This document shows, in pieces, positions 33,905 to 45,240 of a stretch of DNA of 64,000 bases; within the stretch, counting starts at the first letter, position 1; every line of letters begins with the position of its first letter. Origin of the DNA: Aralia elata (taxonomy: Eukaryota > Streptophyta > Magnoliopsida > Apiales > Araliaceae). Position numbers and translations under genes: made by a program. The stretch covers positions 86,215,265-86,279,264 of the forward strand of contig CM068386.1 in the NCBI GenBank assembly GCA_034770075.1. Direction: 5' to 3'. The notes below the pieces were generated by a model. It saw only the letters and a list, made by a program, of their open reading frames with translations, made no database searches and was not told the DNA's origin.

Positions 33905-34831
33905 CTACATATTATTACATATGTGAGAACTACAGCCGGTATCCAATACCCAAGTAGAATTTTGACTTTCAGAAAAATTAATTTCAATCATGAACAAACC
34001 TAGATCGGAAGTCGAAGCTTCTCCAAGCTTCTTTTGGCCCGCAAGATACTCCTTGCAGTTCCTCTTCCAATGTCCCGGCTTATTGCAATGGTATAAAATT
34101 CCCTTGCTATCTGGATCAGGTTTCTTATTAGCCTTCTTGTTTTTCTTCTTTTCAGAAGATACCTTGGGCCTCTTCCTTTTCTTGGAAGAACCATCCACTA
34201 GTAAGACTTGGTTCTTGTTGGATGAGAAGTGACCTTCAGCAATTTTCAGCATGTTAAGTAACTCAGGCAAGCTGACGTCCAACTTATTCATGTGAAAATT
34301 CACAACAAATTGTGAGAAGGTGTCCGGAAGTGACTGCAAGATCAAATCTTGGCTTAACTCCCCATCCATCACGAACCCAAGCTGTCCAAGTTGTTCAATC
34401 AGATTGATCATCTTAAGGACATGAGTCTCAACAGCAGTGCCCTCGGTCATACGAGATCGGAAGAGCTCCTTAGATATCTGATATCTAGCAGTCCTACTTT
34501 GCTCACCATACAACTCTTTGAGGTGCAACAATATAGTAGGAGCATCCATAGTTTCATGCTGATGCTGAAGCTCGTTACTCATGGATGCGAGCATGATGCA
34601 TTGAGCCAAGATTGCATCATCTTGCCACTTTCTAAAAGTAGCAATCTCTTCCTCAGAGGCTGTTTCTGCAACACTTGCAGGGACTGGCGAATTTAGGACA
34701 TAAGAAATCTTTTCAGCAGTGAGAACAATTCTCAGATTCCTTAACCAGTCCGTGTAATTCGGTCCGGTCAATTTGTTAGCATCAAGTATGCTACGCAGTG
34801 ATAGTGAGTTTGACATTTTTAAATTCTGCAT
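33905..34831 (-). CDS. Copia-2 gag with protease start
   Basis: The 308-residue gag is of the plant copia UBN2 type. It starts MQNLKMSNSLSLRSILDANKLTG; the ATG six codons in (MSNSL) is an alternative start. Capsid: GPNYTDWLRNLR, IAEGHFSSNKNQVLLV. A basic stretch (KKRKRPKVSSEKKKNKK) and one CCHC knuckle (CNKPGHWKRNC, about residue 250) bind RNA. The protease active site WVLDTGCSSHIC begins near residue 291. The frame stops at TAG 33905-33907, at the same codon as the stop in Copia-1 (13436-13438). Confidence 0.95.
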   Translation of the reverse strand: MQNLKMSNSLSLRSILDANKLTGPNYTDWLRNLRIVLTAEKISYVLNSPVPASVAETASEEEIATFRKWQDDAILAQCIMLASMSNELQHQHETMDAPTILLHLKELYGEQSRTARYQISKELFRSRMTEGTAVETHVLKMINLIEQLGQLGFVMDGELSQDLILQSLPDTFSQFVVNFHMNKLDVSLPELLNMLKIAEGHFSSNKNQVLLVDGSSKKRKRPKVSSEKKKNKKANKKPDPDSKGILYHCNKPGHWKRNCKEYLAGQKKLGEASTSDLGLFMIEINFSESQNSTWVLDTGCSSHICNNM

Positions 34832-35016
34832 GTGAAAATAGACAACATTTTAGCATTCATTCATTTAATTAATTACCAAAATAAACTAGGTCTTTATTTA
34901 AATTGGTATCTCCCACTATTTTTCATCAAACTATATTACCCTCAATATATATAGTTCGACAAATCTAATTAAAGTTTTGCTAGTGAGATTAAGGACCCCA
35001 TTTCAAATGTATATAG

Positions 35017-35310
35017 CCTTGTGGTGACACAACAAACGATATATAAATAAATAGGTAGACAACTATTGTCAATTACATCACTATGTAACTCCTTTTATTT
35101 TGCCTCTTAGATTATTTTAATCAAGTGGTGACACATCCGAATCAAAATTATCCAAGTTAAGTCTAACCTAGCACTTCCATATATTCGAAAGAAAAACACT
35201 GTCCTTGTGGTGACACAACAAAACAGCATCGTTCAATCTATTTATAAGCATCAAATGTGATAAAGCAACATCTTAAATATTTAATACTTGCCTTGTGGTG
35301 ACACAACAAA
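35017..35310. repeat. Repeats of CTTGTGGTGACACAACAAA
   Basis: The word, with inverted ends TTGTG-gtga-CACAA, occurs at about 35017, 35203 and 35291, and in part (gtggtgacacat) at 35125. Spacing is irregular (80-190 bp) in AT-rich leader sequence. Confidence 0.85.
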
Positions 35311-36257
35311 CTCATATTAAACATTTAATACTCTATTGCTTTACCATGCTAGAAGGCGACGTTCGATATTCCAAATATCTTTGAATGCTTAGGACTTAAT
35401 ATAATTTCTTTGAGGGGTTTATTATTATTAGTCTCATCTTGTTTAACGCGCATGCACATATATATATAAAATACGCGTCATATTATTTTACATGCGAAGC
35501 ATGTTTACTAATACATAATATATATATATTTAGTAAGCATGCACAAATAGAATGCTATATTCTACCCGGATTGATTATGGACTTTTATTCTAGTTTGGTT
35601 CACTAGAGCCACCAAGTGAACCAAAATGTCAAACCTAGGGTGCAAGAATAAAATTTAAATATAACTATTACATTTAAACCTGGGCTCCAATACAAACGGG
35701 TCTTCAAGCGCTCCTTACTCCTTTGTCTCCAATTCTTAAAAATTAATTCTAACTAGTCATATTACAAAAACTATTTACAATAAATAGAAACCTTGATCAG
35801 CAGTCAAGGGGAAGTACATAGGAGGGAGATAGAATTTACATTAAGAAAAATTAGAAAAGACGAGGTACGCAGACCCCATTTATAAAAACCCATACATTCA
35901 AGCATCCACTAAAATAAATCCAATCACACATTGGTCAATAGTCCATAATCAATCCCTATTTATTATCATACATATCTCTATATGTATTAATAAATAACAT
36001 TCATCTCATGAATAATAAATCCATTCCATATATGCTTTGATATCAATTAATGGGCAAAAATTTTGCTAATATTTAGTTTTGAAACAAAATAAACTCTTTT
36101 ATTTTAATCAAAAACCAAATCCAAATTAAACTCCTTTAATTTTAGCAATCTGAAATCCTATTTCAGATAAAATAAACATCTTTATTTTAAACTTATATCA
36201 ATTAAATAAACCATTTATTTCAATTGAAGGAAAAAAAAATTTCGGATTCTGCTAGCC

Positions 36258-36379
36258 GGCGCAGCTGCGCCCAGAAAAACTGGACAATCGGCGCAGCTGC
36301 GCTGCTCCCCAGAAAAAACCGATTCTGGGTTTCGGCGCAGCTGCGCTCCAAAATGAACTGGAGGCGGCGCAGCTGCGCC
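36258..36379. repeat. Four GGCGCAGCTGCGCC-type palindromes
   Basis: Words begin at 36258, 36290, 36334 and 36366. The first and last are perfect 14-base palindromes and the other two lack the final base pair. They lie about 100-240 bases downstream of the primer-binding site in the RNA leader. Confidence 0.92.
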
Positions 36380-36480
36380 GTGTCGCTGATTCAAAAATTT
36401 TTATTCTGCACAAAAATTTCGATCCAATCGCATATCAAGCATACATGGAATCTTCAAAATCGATAATTAGCACAAGATTA

Positions 36481-36493
36481 GGCTCTGATACCA
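36481..36493 (-). other. Copia-2 primer-binding site
   Basis: On the minus strand TGGTATCAGAGCC follows the 5' LTR with a one-base gap. It is the standard complement to the 3' end of initiator-Met tRNA and fixes the orientation. Confidence 0.95.
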
Positions 36494-36494
36494 C

Positions 36495-38290
36495 TGTTAG
36501 GTTTGTATATAGCGCGAACATGCAATCAAATTACACAAATAGTGCGGAAGCGCGATAAAATCGGATTTTAAAATTTTATACAAACCATCACCAAGATCAA
36601 TCTATGTGCTCAATTAACGATATAAACGAAAGATAAAGAAAATAAGAATTATACCCTCGTAGAACAAAGCTTCCTCGGGTACAAGTTCAACTCCTAGTCC
36701 TTTGTGTTCTCCTCGAATGCTACAGTGTGATTCTTTCCTTTGATTAATGTTAGCCACCCAACTGTTTGGCCTCTAAAGGTGATCCACCAAGGAAGAACAA
36801 GTATTCAAGAAGTTGGGTATTTGGCAAAACCCTAGTTTCTATCTCTATAGAAATTGTAAGTACTCTCCACAATCTAATGCAAGAGTGTGTAACCTAATCT
36901 ATGATAAAACCCCTCTTATTTATAGATGTATTCCCTAAACTATTTAGGATTAGGGTTTGTATTATAATTAAGCTCCTTTAATTAATAATGCTCCTAATCC
37001 AATTAGGAATCTATGGGAGAGTACTTCTATTAATTAATTCCCAATCCCTATTAGAAATTAAATAATAGTAAAAGTAACAATAATAATAAGACTCTTCTTA
37101 TTAATTTATATTTAATACTTCCAAAATATTAAATAATAAATATTAAGCTATTTAATTTATTCTATCTCCATAGAGTAAATTAAATACACTTAACTTATTA
37201 TTACAATTATGTCATTTACTTTTTAAATAAATATTTTCCTTTTGCGGTGTGACCCTTTAGGTTCTCCATATTAAACCGGTTGCGAATAAATCAATTAGAA
37301 CAATTATAATCTTATTTAAATAAATAAATTAAACTATTTAATTCATTTAAGTAAATAATATTTGTTCTACAATAAGGGTAAGCCCCCTTAGCGATCAACG
37401 ACTTTCTAGATAATATAGATTTCAACATTAATCACAAAAGAACCTTTGAGTAAATAGTTACCGTACAATTCAATCCTTCTACCATACAATGTCCTAATTA
37501 AATATAAGACATGGATTTACTGTCAAGTCTTATTTTATTTAATTATATGTATTTCGATTCCCAAATGCACAACTCAAATTAATGCAAATTAATTTCATTC
37601 TGTCTTGGCCAAGGACTACTGAGTTATCATTTATTGAATCACATAGGACATTCACATCTTTTACTAGACGAGGTAGATTCTTTGTTGATCATTCACCTAT
37701 CTCCATGTACGACTAATTATACCCAATCATACCCTTTGATATACCCACAAGGTCTTAAGGGACATGTCAAAGTATAACTCATCATACACAAGATACTATG
37801 ATGATCTCAAGTCCAAGGATCACTTGTACTACTATTACTAGAGGAATTCCTATTGACAGGCGAGTAAAACTCCATTAGGTATTCCTTAGCGAGTCACGTT
37901 CAGTGAACTTATTCTCTAATAAGCACTTACATACTTGCTTTAGTGTCTCCACACAAATGATTATGAGATCAATCATCCTCTTCCTAAAAGCAAGCAACGT
38001 ATGTATTAATCTATCCGGATTCACTAATCCCCAATTTAGTAATCCAACAATTAGGAACAATTTTAGTTTGTGAGCTATATAGAATTTCGATCTCATTAGC
38101 ATGATCACCATCATGATTCTAAAAGCATTGCTCAAAACTATGGGTTTATCACATTTAATATAACAACACCATGTAGATAATATAAAATGCCTTTTAAGAA
38201 AATCAATTCTTTTATTAATAAATGAATAAGATTACAAAGTATATGCTACATCATATCAAATATGATTGGCTTGTGTGCATACTACTATCA
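36495..38290 (-). repeat. Copia-2 5' LTR
   Basis: The 1796-bp LTR reads TGATAGTAGTATGC ... ACCTAACA on the minus strand and ends one base before the primer site. It is the promoter-bearing copy. It is slightly shorter than the 3' LTR through small deletions (for example near 36795 and 37590). Confidence 0.95.
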
Positions 38291-38967
38291 CCATCGTAGT
38301 CAATCCCTTCTTCTTGTGAGTAACCTTTAGCTACCAGTCTTGCTTTGTTTCTTGTGATAATACCATCTTCATCCATTTTGTTCCTGAAAACCCATTTGGT
38401 ACCTATGACTGGATGTTGTGTTGGCCTTTCAACTAATCTCCAGACTTTGCTTCTTTCAAACTGGTTGAGTTCTTCTTGCATGGCCTCTATCCAACTTGAA
38501 TCTTCTAAGGCTTCTTCTACCTTTTTGGGCTCTGTTTGAGAAAGAAAGCTTAGGTATATGCACTCATTTTGAGTTGTTGATCTTGTCCTGACCCTTACAT
38601 TAGGATCTCCAATTATTAGATCTTCAGTATGATCCTTTGTCCATCTTCTTCTTCTTGGAACATCAGTCCTGGTGCCTTCTTGTCTGAGTTCTTCCAGGTT
38701 GATTTCTGGTTCAGGTTGTAGAGACTCATCTTCAGCCATAGTGAGCTCTATGTTTACTTCTTCTTGCTCTGTGCTTTCTGCTTCTGGCTCGATGAACGTA
38801 GAGCCTAACTCTACGATTTTGGACTCATTAATCGTACAGTCCTCCTCTGCTGGGTCATTGAGTGAGGAGATTTTCTTCTTTGATTCTGACTCATCAAATA
38901 TGATATGAATAGAGGCTTTAACACTTAATGATTCCTTGTTGAATACTCTGTAGGCCTTGCTGTCCAT
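38291..38967 (-). pseudogene. Copia-3 pol: linker and RT start
   Basis: It covers the acidic linker after integrase (many Glu, such as ESTEQEEVNIEL) and the RT start: WIEAMQEELNQFERSKVW, VIGTKWVFRNKMDEDG, NKARLVAKGYSQEEGIDYDG. At 38295/38291 Copia-2 is inserted. The downstream half is at 27780-29071, more than 9 kb away, and reads on in frame across the TSD. Confidence 0.93.
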
Positions 38968-39003
38968 AGCATAACCGAGGAAGATTCCTTCATCTGACTT
39001 GGG

Positions 39004-40029
39004 TTAAAATTTGGTTAGGTACTTTTTACCGTTGTTGAGGATGTAGCATAGACAACCAAAGGCACGAAAGTAACTGATGTTTGGCTTCCTTCCTTTCCAT
39101 AATTCGTAGGGAGTCTTCTTGAGTAGGGAATGGATGAGAGACCTATTTTGAGTGTAGCATGTTGTGCTAACAGCTTCTGCCCAAAAGTACTCAGGGAGTT
39201 GAGCAGCTGCCAATAATGTTCTCCCAGATTCGATCAACGTCCTATTCTTCCTTTCAGCTACTCCATTTTGTTGTGGAGTTCTTGGGGCTGAGAAGTTGTG
39301 ATTGATGCCATTTTCTTCACAGTAAAGTTCAACCTCAGTGAAATCAAATTCTCTTCCATGATCACTCCTGATAGCTTTGATTTTCTCCTCTTTCTCATTC
39401 ATAACAAGTTTGAACAGCTTGATCAAGTGAGAGCTGGTTTCATCCTTAGAGCTGGTTCCACCAAGGCTTGTTATTGGGATAGGCCCGAAGAGATCCATGT
39501 GGAGTAACATAAGGGGCTTATCATTTGAGTTGATTGATTTTCTTTTGAATGAGCTTTTTGTTTGCTTTCCAAATTGACATGCTTTGTAAGGTTTTTCTTT
39601 GATGAAGTTGAGCTTTGGCAGTCCAGCAACTAAGTCATTTGAGGCAAGTCTCGACATTCTTTTGAAATTTAAGTGAGACAGCCTCCTATGCCATAGCCAA
39701 CACTGATCTTCAGAAGCTTTGGCAAGAAAGCATACAGCTTCATCAGGTCTTAACTCAGCAAGGTTGACAGTATAGACATTTCCTTCTCTGGTTCCTATCA
39801 GCTTTAATGAGTTGGTCTTCATATCCCTGACTTGACACTGATTGTTGAGGAAGGTGACTTGATGATTTTTATCACACAGTTGGCTAATGTTGAGAAGATT
39901 GTGTTTTAGTCCTTCAACGTATGCCACTTTGCTGAAAGACACAGCACCATTTCCAGCAGAGCCATATCCTCTTGTCTTTCCAGAATTATTATCACCAAAG
40001 ATGACTGCAAGCCCATTTTTTTTCTTCAA
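39004..40029 (-). pseudogene. Copia-3 integrase region
   Basis: GAG-pre-integrase: WLWHRRLSHLNFKRM with a C-x-F variant of the second zinc pair (ACQFGKQ). Integrase core: LLHMDLFGPIP, AIRSDHGREFD, APRTPQQNGVAERKNRTLIE, so D, D and E are present. Between SLGGTSS and KDETSSHL about 15-20 residues usual in this family (the 'DDYSRF' stretch) are missing, an in-frame deletion. TAA at 39004 separates it from the RT part. Confidence 0.88.
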
Positions 40030-40133
40030 AATTTGACAGAAGAGCCTTGTTGCCTGTCATATGCCTAGAGCATCCACTATCAAGGTACCAAGTTGATTCA
40101 GTGCAACTTTGTACCTGCAGGAAGGATCAGCTT

Positions 40134-40406
40134 TCATTTTGGTACCCAATATTGCTTGGGTCCATACTCATTAGTAACCTTGGGAACCCAAATCTGTTTG
40201 ATTTTGGGTCTGTGTAGTACAGGATAAAAATAGTTGAAATAACATTCAACAGCTTTATGACCATGTTTCTGGTAAGTGTAACATTGAATATAGTGCATAT
40301 TTGTGTGTGAGTATGGATTCCTTTTTGTCTTAGAAATGTGTGGATGATAGTACTTCACGCCTTTTGGCTTGACTCCCTTCTGCTTTCTTTCTCTTATATG
40401 ATTCAT
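40134..40406 (-). pseudogene. Copia-3 gag-protease linker
   Basis: A short frame with KQIWVPKVTNEYGPKQYWVPK and a Cys/His pair (CYTYQKHGHKAVEC) that looks like a degenerate second zinc knuckle, as found in SIRE-type elements. It has stops at both sides; the protease active-site triad could not be located with confidence. Confidence 0.6.
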
Positions 40407-40595
40407 AGTTTTCGTAGAGTTGAAGTTATCTCTACGATTCTTGTCAGGTTGGTTTGTAGAGAGAGTCTTGACATGTTCTACGACCCTTAGTGACTTGAAT
40501 GCAGAATTTGACTTACTCTTTGATTTTTTGAATCCTAGAGTGGTTTGGGAGACAATACTTTGATTTGCAGAATTTGAATAAAAGGTATTAATATC

Positions 40596-41378
40596 CTATA
40601 GGGATTTCACAAATACAATTTTCTTATTAAAGTTAGGAGGGCTATTATCATTAACTTCCATAGGCTCAGCTACTGAGATTTCTGAAGGAGAATTGCAGAA
40701 ACTCAGTCCTGATCGGTTAGCCACTGATCTTTGACTAGCGATTATGGAATCCATAGACAGAGAGGACTTATTCCATGATGAGATAGTCTTTTCTAGTTCC
40801 TGGATTTTGGAGACTAGAATTAACTCCCTCTGAGTATTAAGCTCATTTGCAAGTCTCAAGTTAACATTCTCAGCCTCAAGATTAGTACATGAGTTAGCCG
40901 TTCGTAGAGCAGTTTCCAACTCTACGACTGCTTTCTCTTTTTCCTCTTGAAGGAGAGAATGATCCTTTGATTGGATTCTAAACAGTTTCATATATTTATG
41001 TAGTTCTATCATAGAGTCATGCATGCCTTCTCTAAGGTCATCAATAGTTAAATTAGGAGAATAAAAGTCAAATACCTCATCCACATTGAATTCTTTCTTG
41101 CTTTTTCCTTTTTTGGCCATTAAGCAAAGGTTGGCTTTTTGAGTTTCTTCATCTTCTCCTGATGCAGGACTTGAGTCGTTGTCTGAATCACTCCATGAAC
41201 TTTCAGCAACGAACCCTCTTTCCTTTTTCTTGGCTTTGTAGTGGCTTTTGAAATCTAATTTCTTCTTGTCCTTCTTCGAATCATTTCTTGGAGGCTTGGG
41301 ACAGTTTGCAATGAAATGGCCTGGTTGTTTACAGTTGTAACATAAGTCTTGTTCTTTAGAGCTGCTGCTGAACTTCCT
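40596..41378 (-). pseudogene. Copia-3 gag C-terminal part
   Basis: It continues the gag frame after a TAA at 41379. A CCHC knuckle CYNCKQPGHFIANC lies at about 41300-41342. After it come SDSDNDSSPASGEDEE and a coiled-coil domain (ELHKYMKLF, EEKEKAVVELETAL, ELILVSKIQELEKTI) typical of the long gag of SIRE-type copia. The end at 40596 is a stop. Confidence 0.75.
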
Positions 41379-42227
41379 TTATCTGTTGTTTCTGCTTATA
41401 AACCTTTTGGAGTGTCTGACCAGTATAGCAACTCCTTCATCATTGAGTTCATCATCTTCATCATCATCTGAGTCCGATATTTTTATAGTAGATGCCTTTA
41501 GAGCAATTCCTCTTTCTTTCTTCTTTCCTTCTGACAGAGTTTCTGCTCGTTGGGTCAGCTCCAGTTCATAAGTGAGAAGATTACCATATAACATTTGAAC
41601 AGTCATTTCATGAAGATTTTTTGATTCTCTGATGGCAGTGGTTTTAGCATCCCATTTACTTGGCAGTGCTCTCATGAACTTGATGATGAGATCTTTATTT
41701 GGATAGGTCTTGCCATACGCTCGAAGAGAGTTGAGTAGTACGTTGAATCTTTCATATGTGGAAGTGATGTTTTCCCCTGAGATGTGGGTGAACATTTCAT
41801 ACTGCTGAGTGAGCAAGGACTGCTTGTTTTCTCTGACTTCTTCCGTTCCATCATTCATGATTAGCAGTGCATCCCATACTTCTTTAGTTGTTGTACAGTT
41901 GATCACGTTTTTAAATAGTTCATCTTCTAGAGCCATGAACAAAATGTTTTTGGCTCTTTTGTCTAACTGAACTGTTTTCTTCTCTGCATTAGTCCAATCT
42001 TTCTTTAGTTTGATTGAGACTTTATTTGGATCTTCAGTAGTTGGCGTCAGCTTGGTTGGCACATAAGGCCCATTGATGACAGTATCAAATAGATCCTCGT
42101 CAATGGCATCCATGTATGCCTGTATGCGAACTTTCCAGTTGGCAAATTTGTCCTTGTTGCACATGGGCGGCTTGTTTCCTCTGCCTTGCTCGGATCCATT
42201 TCTAGTTTGTGTCATTGATCTACTCAA
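41379..42227 (-). pseudogene. Copia-3 gag N-terminal part
   Basis: 282 codons of UBN2-type gag: NKDKFANWKVRIQAYMDA, DKRAKNILFMALEDE, NCTTTKEVWDALL, FTHISGENITSTYERFN, RALPSKWDAKTTAIRES. An acidic stretch (SDSDDDEDDELNDEG) lies near the end. The ORF stops at TAA 41379-41381 but the frame continues into the zinc knuckle, so a single nonsense change separates the halves. Confidence 0.9.
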
Positions 42228-42252
42228 GCATGTTAAGCTTTAGATAAGAGAA

Positions 42253-42269
42253 CCTGTTCTTATACCAAT
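42253..42269 (-). other. Copia-3 primer-binding site
   Basis: On the minus strand attggtataagaac follows the LTR end directly. It matches the first half of the initiator-Met complement (TGGTAT) and is diverged after that. Confidence 0.65.
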
Positions 42270-44030
42270 TGTTAGTTTCCAGAGGCACAAAAGATATCTA
42301 GAAGGGGGGGTTGAATAGATTCTTTTTAAAACTTATGAAGTTTCTTCCTTCTTTCGGTACAAAAGATGATTGAATGATTTAGTTAATATATAGAGTAACT
42401 AAGCACAGTGGAAAGTGACTTGAAGGAACCCCTTGTAGAAATAGATCAGTAGTAGAGAATACAATACAACAGTGATAAAACAGTTATAGCAGTTATGAAG
42501 AGCAAAGAGACAGAGACACAACTTTAAGTGGTTCGGAGCACACAAGACTCTTACTCCACTGTCCTACTCCTCGAGTAGCAAATCCACTAAGGATATCGTT
42601 ACAACTGAATCACAAAGATTCCTTCAAGACCCGCAGTCTTGGAATACCAGTACTCAACGTACTCTTCAAAGCCAGCAGCCTTGGAACTCTGTAAGCTAAG
42701 ACCAGCAGCCTTAGAATCTTTGGTACCCTTTGGTACTCAACAAGTCCAGTAGACTTGACTTAGGTTGGTCACCTGTTGACCTTTTCACTTGATAGAGAGT
42801 GATTTGTTTTATTGTTATTGAGTTGCTTGAAGCATAGGGTTTGATAAACTCAGTAGCGAAGCAAGATGTTTCCCTTTAGATTGTAGAATGAAGGTGTTTC
42901 AGATATTATCTTCTTTTCGTTGTTCTTGCTTGACTTGAAACTTCAATCCTTCTGCCTTATGTAGATGCTCTTGAGAATCTTTCCGTTGAAATGTGGTCGT
43001 TGTATATGATTCTCCCGTTGAGATGTGTTGTTGAGCTTAGGAATAGTTTATTCCTGGTTGACTACAGTAGTGGGGTGAGTCAGCTTCCATTAGTCCAATG
43101 TTAAGACAGTGGTAGGGATATTGCTCTGACCGTCTGCAGAATGTAGCTGTTTGCTCCCCACTTATTTGTTTAATATTCAGCAACTATCTTGGGCAGATCA
43201 TTCTACTGTCTATTTGTTATGGGCAACTTAGATTATTCATTTTCAGATCTGAGTTGCTCGTCTGACGTTTGACTCCACGTTCTTGCTTACCCGTAGTGTC
43301 GTCAGTGTGTTTATAGTTATTTGATACTTGCAGATATTCATTGTGATCTTCATTTGATCATTCTGAAATAGCATCAATGCCTTGCCTTTAAGTCCTTCAT
43401 AAGAGGTGCTGATTAAGTCTGTGAGTACTGGCATAGACTACTCTACGATTTATAAGAGTTTGTCTTGAGATGCAAGGACAACTCTACGTTCTGTCGAGAA
43501 GGCCCTACGTCCTGCTGAGGAAGCTCAACGTCTTGTAGAGGAAGCTCTACGTCCTGCCGACAAAGCTCTACGTCCTGACGAGGAGGCTCCACGTCCTGCC
43601 GAGGAAGCTCTACGTCCTGCCGAAGAAGCTCTACGTCCTGACAAGGAGGCTCTACGTTCTGACGAGCAAGCTCTACGTCCTGCCGAGGAAACTCTGCGTT
43701 CTGCCAAGGAAACTCTGCGTCCTGCCGAGGAAGCTCTACGTTCTTTTACTTGGAGTATGGCAGTACTCTACGATCAGCACACAGGATCCACCTAACAACT
43801 TTTGATCTTTTCTATTCTAAGTCCTTTGTACATCACCTTCAATAAAGGACTTTACAAATTGCTTGGATATGACAGATATTCAATACAGCTTAGATAATCC
43901 CAACATACTTGTTCTTCTCTTTCCTAAGTCCTTGTACATATGTCTTTCATTAAAGACTTTACAATCTTAGCTACTGATACCCATATTCATTAACAGCACA
44001 ACATCAAATCTAAACCATGATTCCTAACAA
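42270..44030 (-). repeat. Copia-3 5' LTR
   Basis: The 1.76-kb LTR has inverted ends TGTTAG (42270) and CTAACA (44030) and is adjacent to the primer site. It contains a 21-bp tandem array (43482-43745). The right flank agtaa (44031-44035) is the expected TSD, but its partner at the 3' end has been lost. Confidence 0.82.
43482..43745. repeat. 21-bp tandem array, about 12 copies
   Basis: Units contain CTCTACGTCCTGCCGAGG with a few substitutions each and a strict 21-bp period. As 21 is a multiple of three, the minus strand has an open frame of repeating Ala-Ser-Ser-Ala-Gly-Arg-Arg; this is a by-product, with no start or coding support. Confidence 0.93.
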
Positions 44031-45240
44031 GTAATAATAATAATAATAAAACTCCTCTCATTAATTTATATTTAATATTTTCAAAATATTAAATAATAAA
44101 TATTAAGCTATTTAATTTATTCTGTCTCCATAGACTAAATTAAATACACTTAACTTATTATTACAATTATACTATTTACTTCTTAAATAACTATTTTTCT
44201 TTTGCGGTGTAACCCTTTAGGTTCTCCATATTAAACCGGTTGTGAATAAATATAATTAGAACAATTTTAATCTTATTTAAATAAATAAATTAAACCATTT
44301 AATTCATTTAAATAAATAACATTTATTCAACAATAAGGATAAGCCCCTTAGCGATCAACGACTTTCCAGATAATATAGATTTCAACATTAATACCAAAAG
44401 AACCTTTTAGTGAAGAGTTATCATACAATTCAATCCTTCTACCATACAATGTCCCAATTAAATATAAGACATGGAATTATTGTCAAGTCTTATTTTATTT
44501 AATTATATGTATTTCGATTTCTAAATGCACAACTCTAAATAATGTAAATTAGAAACTCCTTTCTAATTTCATTCTCTCTAGGCCAAGGACTACTGAGTTG
44601 TTATTTATCGAATCACATAAGACATTCACATCTTTTACTAGATGTGATAGATTCTTTGTTGATCATTCACCTATCTCCATGTACAACTTATTATACCTAA
44701 TCATACCCTTTGATATACCCTAAAGGTCTTAAGGGATATGTCAAAGTATAACTCATCATACACAAGATACTATGATGATCTCAAGTCTAAGGATCACTTG
44801 TACTACTATCACTAGAGGAATTCCTATTGACAGGCAAGTAAAACTCTATTAGGTATTCCTTAGCGAGTCACGTTCAGTGAACTTATTCTCCAATAAGCAC
44901 ATACATACTTGCTTTAATGTCTCCACACAAATGATTATGAGATCAATCATTATCTTCATAAGAGCAAGCAACGTATGTACTAATCTATCCGGATTCACTA
45001 ATCCCCTTTTAGTAATCCAACGATTAGGAACAATTTTAGTTTAAGCTATTTAGAATATAGATCTCATTAGCATGATCATCATCATGATTTTAAAAACATT
45101 GCTCATAAATATGGGTTTATCACATATTAATATAACAGCACCATGTAGATAAAGTAAAATATCTTTAATAAACAAATAAGATTACAAAGTATATGCTACA
45201 TCATATCAAATATGATTGGCTTGTGTGCATACTACTTTCA
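44031..45240 (-). mobile_element. Partial LTR of the Copia-2 family
   Basis: It matches the right two thirds of the 1.8-kb LTR, ending gtgtgcatactactttca. The left third is absent because Copia-3 was inserted into it; that part would have lain beyond the lost 3' end of Copia-3. Confidence 0.85.

Larger units (their letters stand above)
34832..36480 (-). other. Copia-2 long 5' leader
   Basis: The 1.65 kb between primer site and gag has no credible gene. It holds two word clusters (35017-35310 and 36258-36379). A leader of this length is typical of the Angela-type copia elements and would carry packaging and dimerisation signals. Confidence 0.7.
29072..38290 (-). mobile_element. Copia-2: structurally complete Ty1/copia
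   Basis: The 9.2-kb element has two LTRs of 1.80 and 1.82 kb, primer-binding site, gag, pol, polypurine tract and TSD ccatc (29067-29071, 38291-38295). It interrupts the RT of Copia-3 between the codons for YDG and TFAPVA. By eye, the first 400 aligned LTR bases show about eight differences, so this is a fairly young insertion. LTR size, total size and sequence suggest the Tork/Angela group, tentatively. Gag has one stop at its end, and pol has two frameshifts. Confidence 0.96.

Noticed and set aside
43525..43707. Minus-strand ORF of repeated Ala-Ser-Ser-Ala-Gly-Arg-Arg
   Set aside because: It follows from a 21-bp repeat period; no supporting start or domain.
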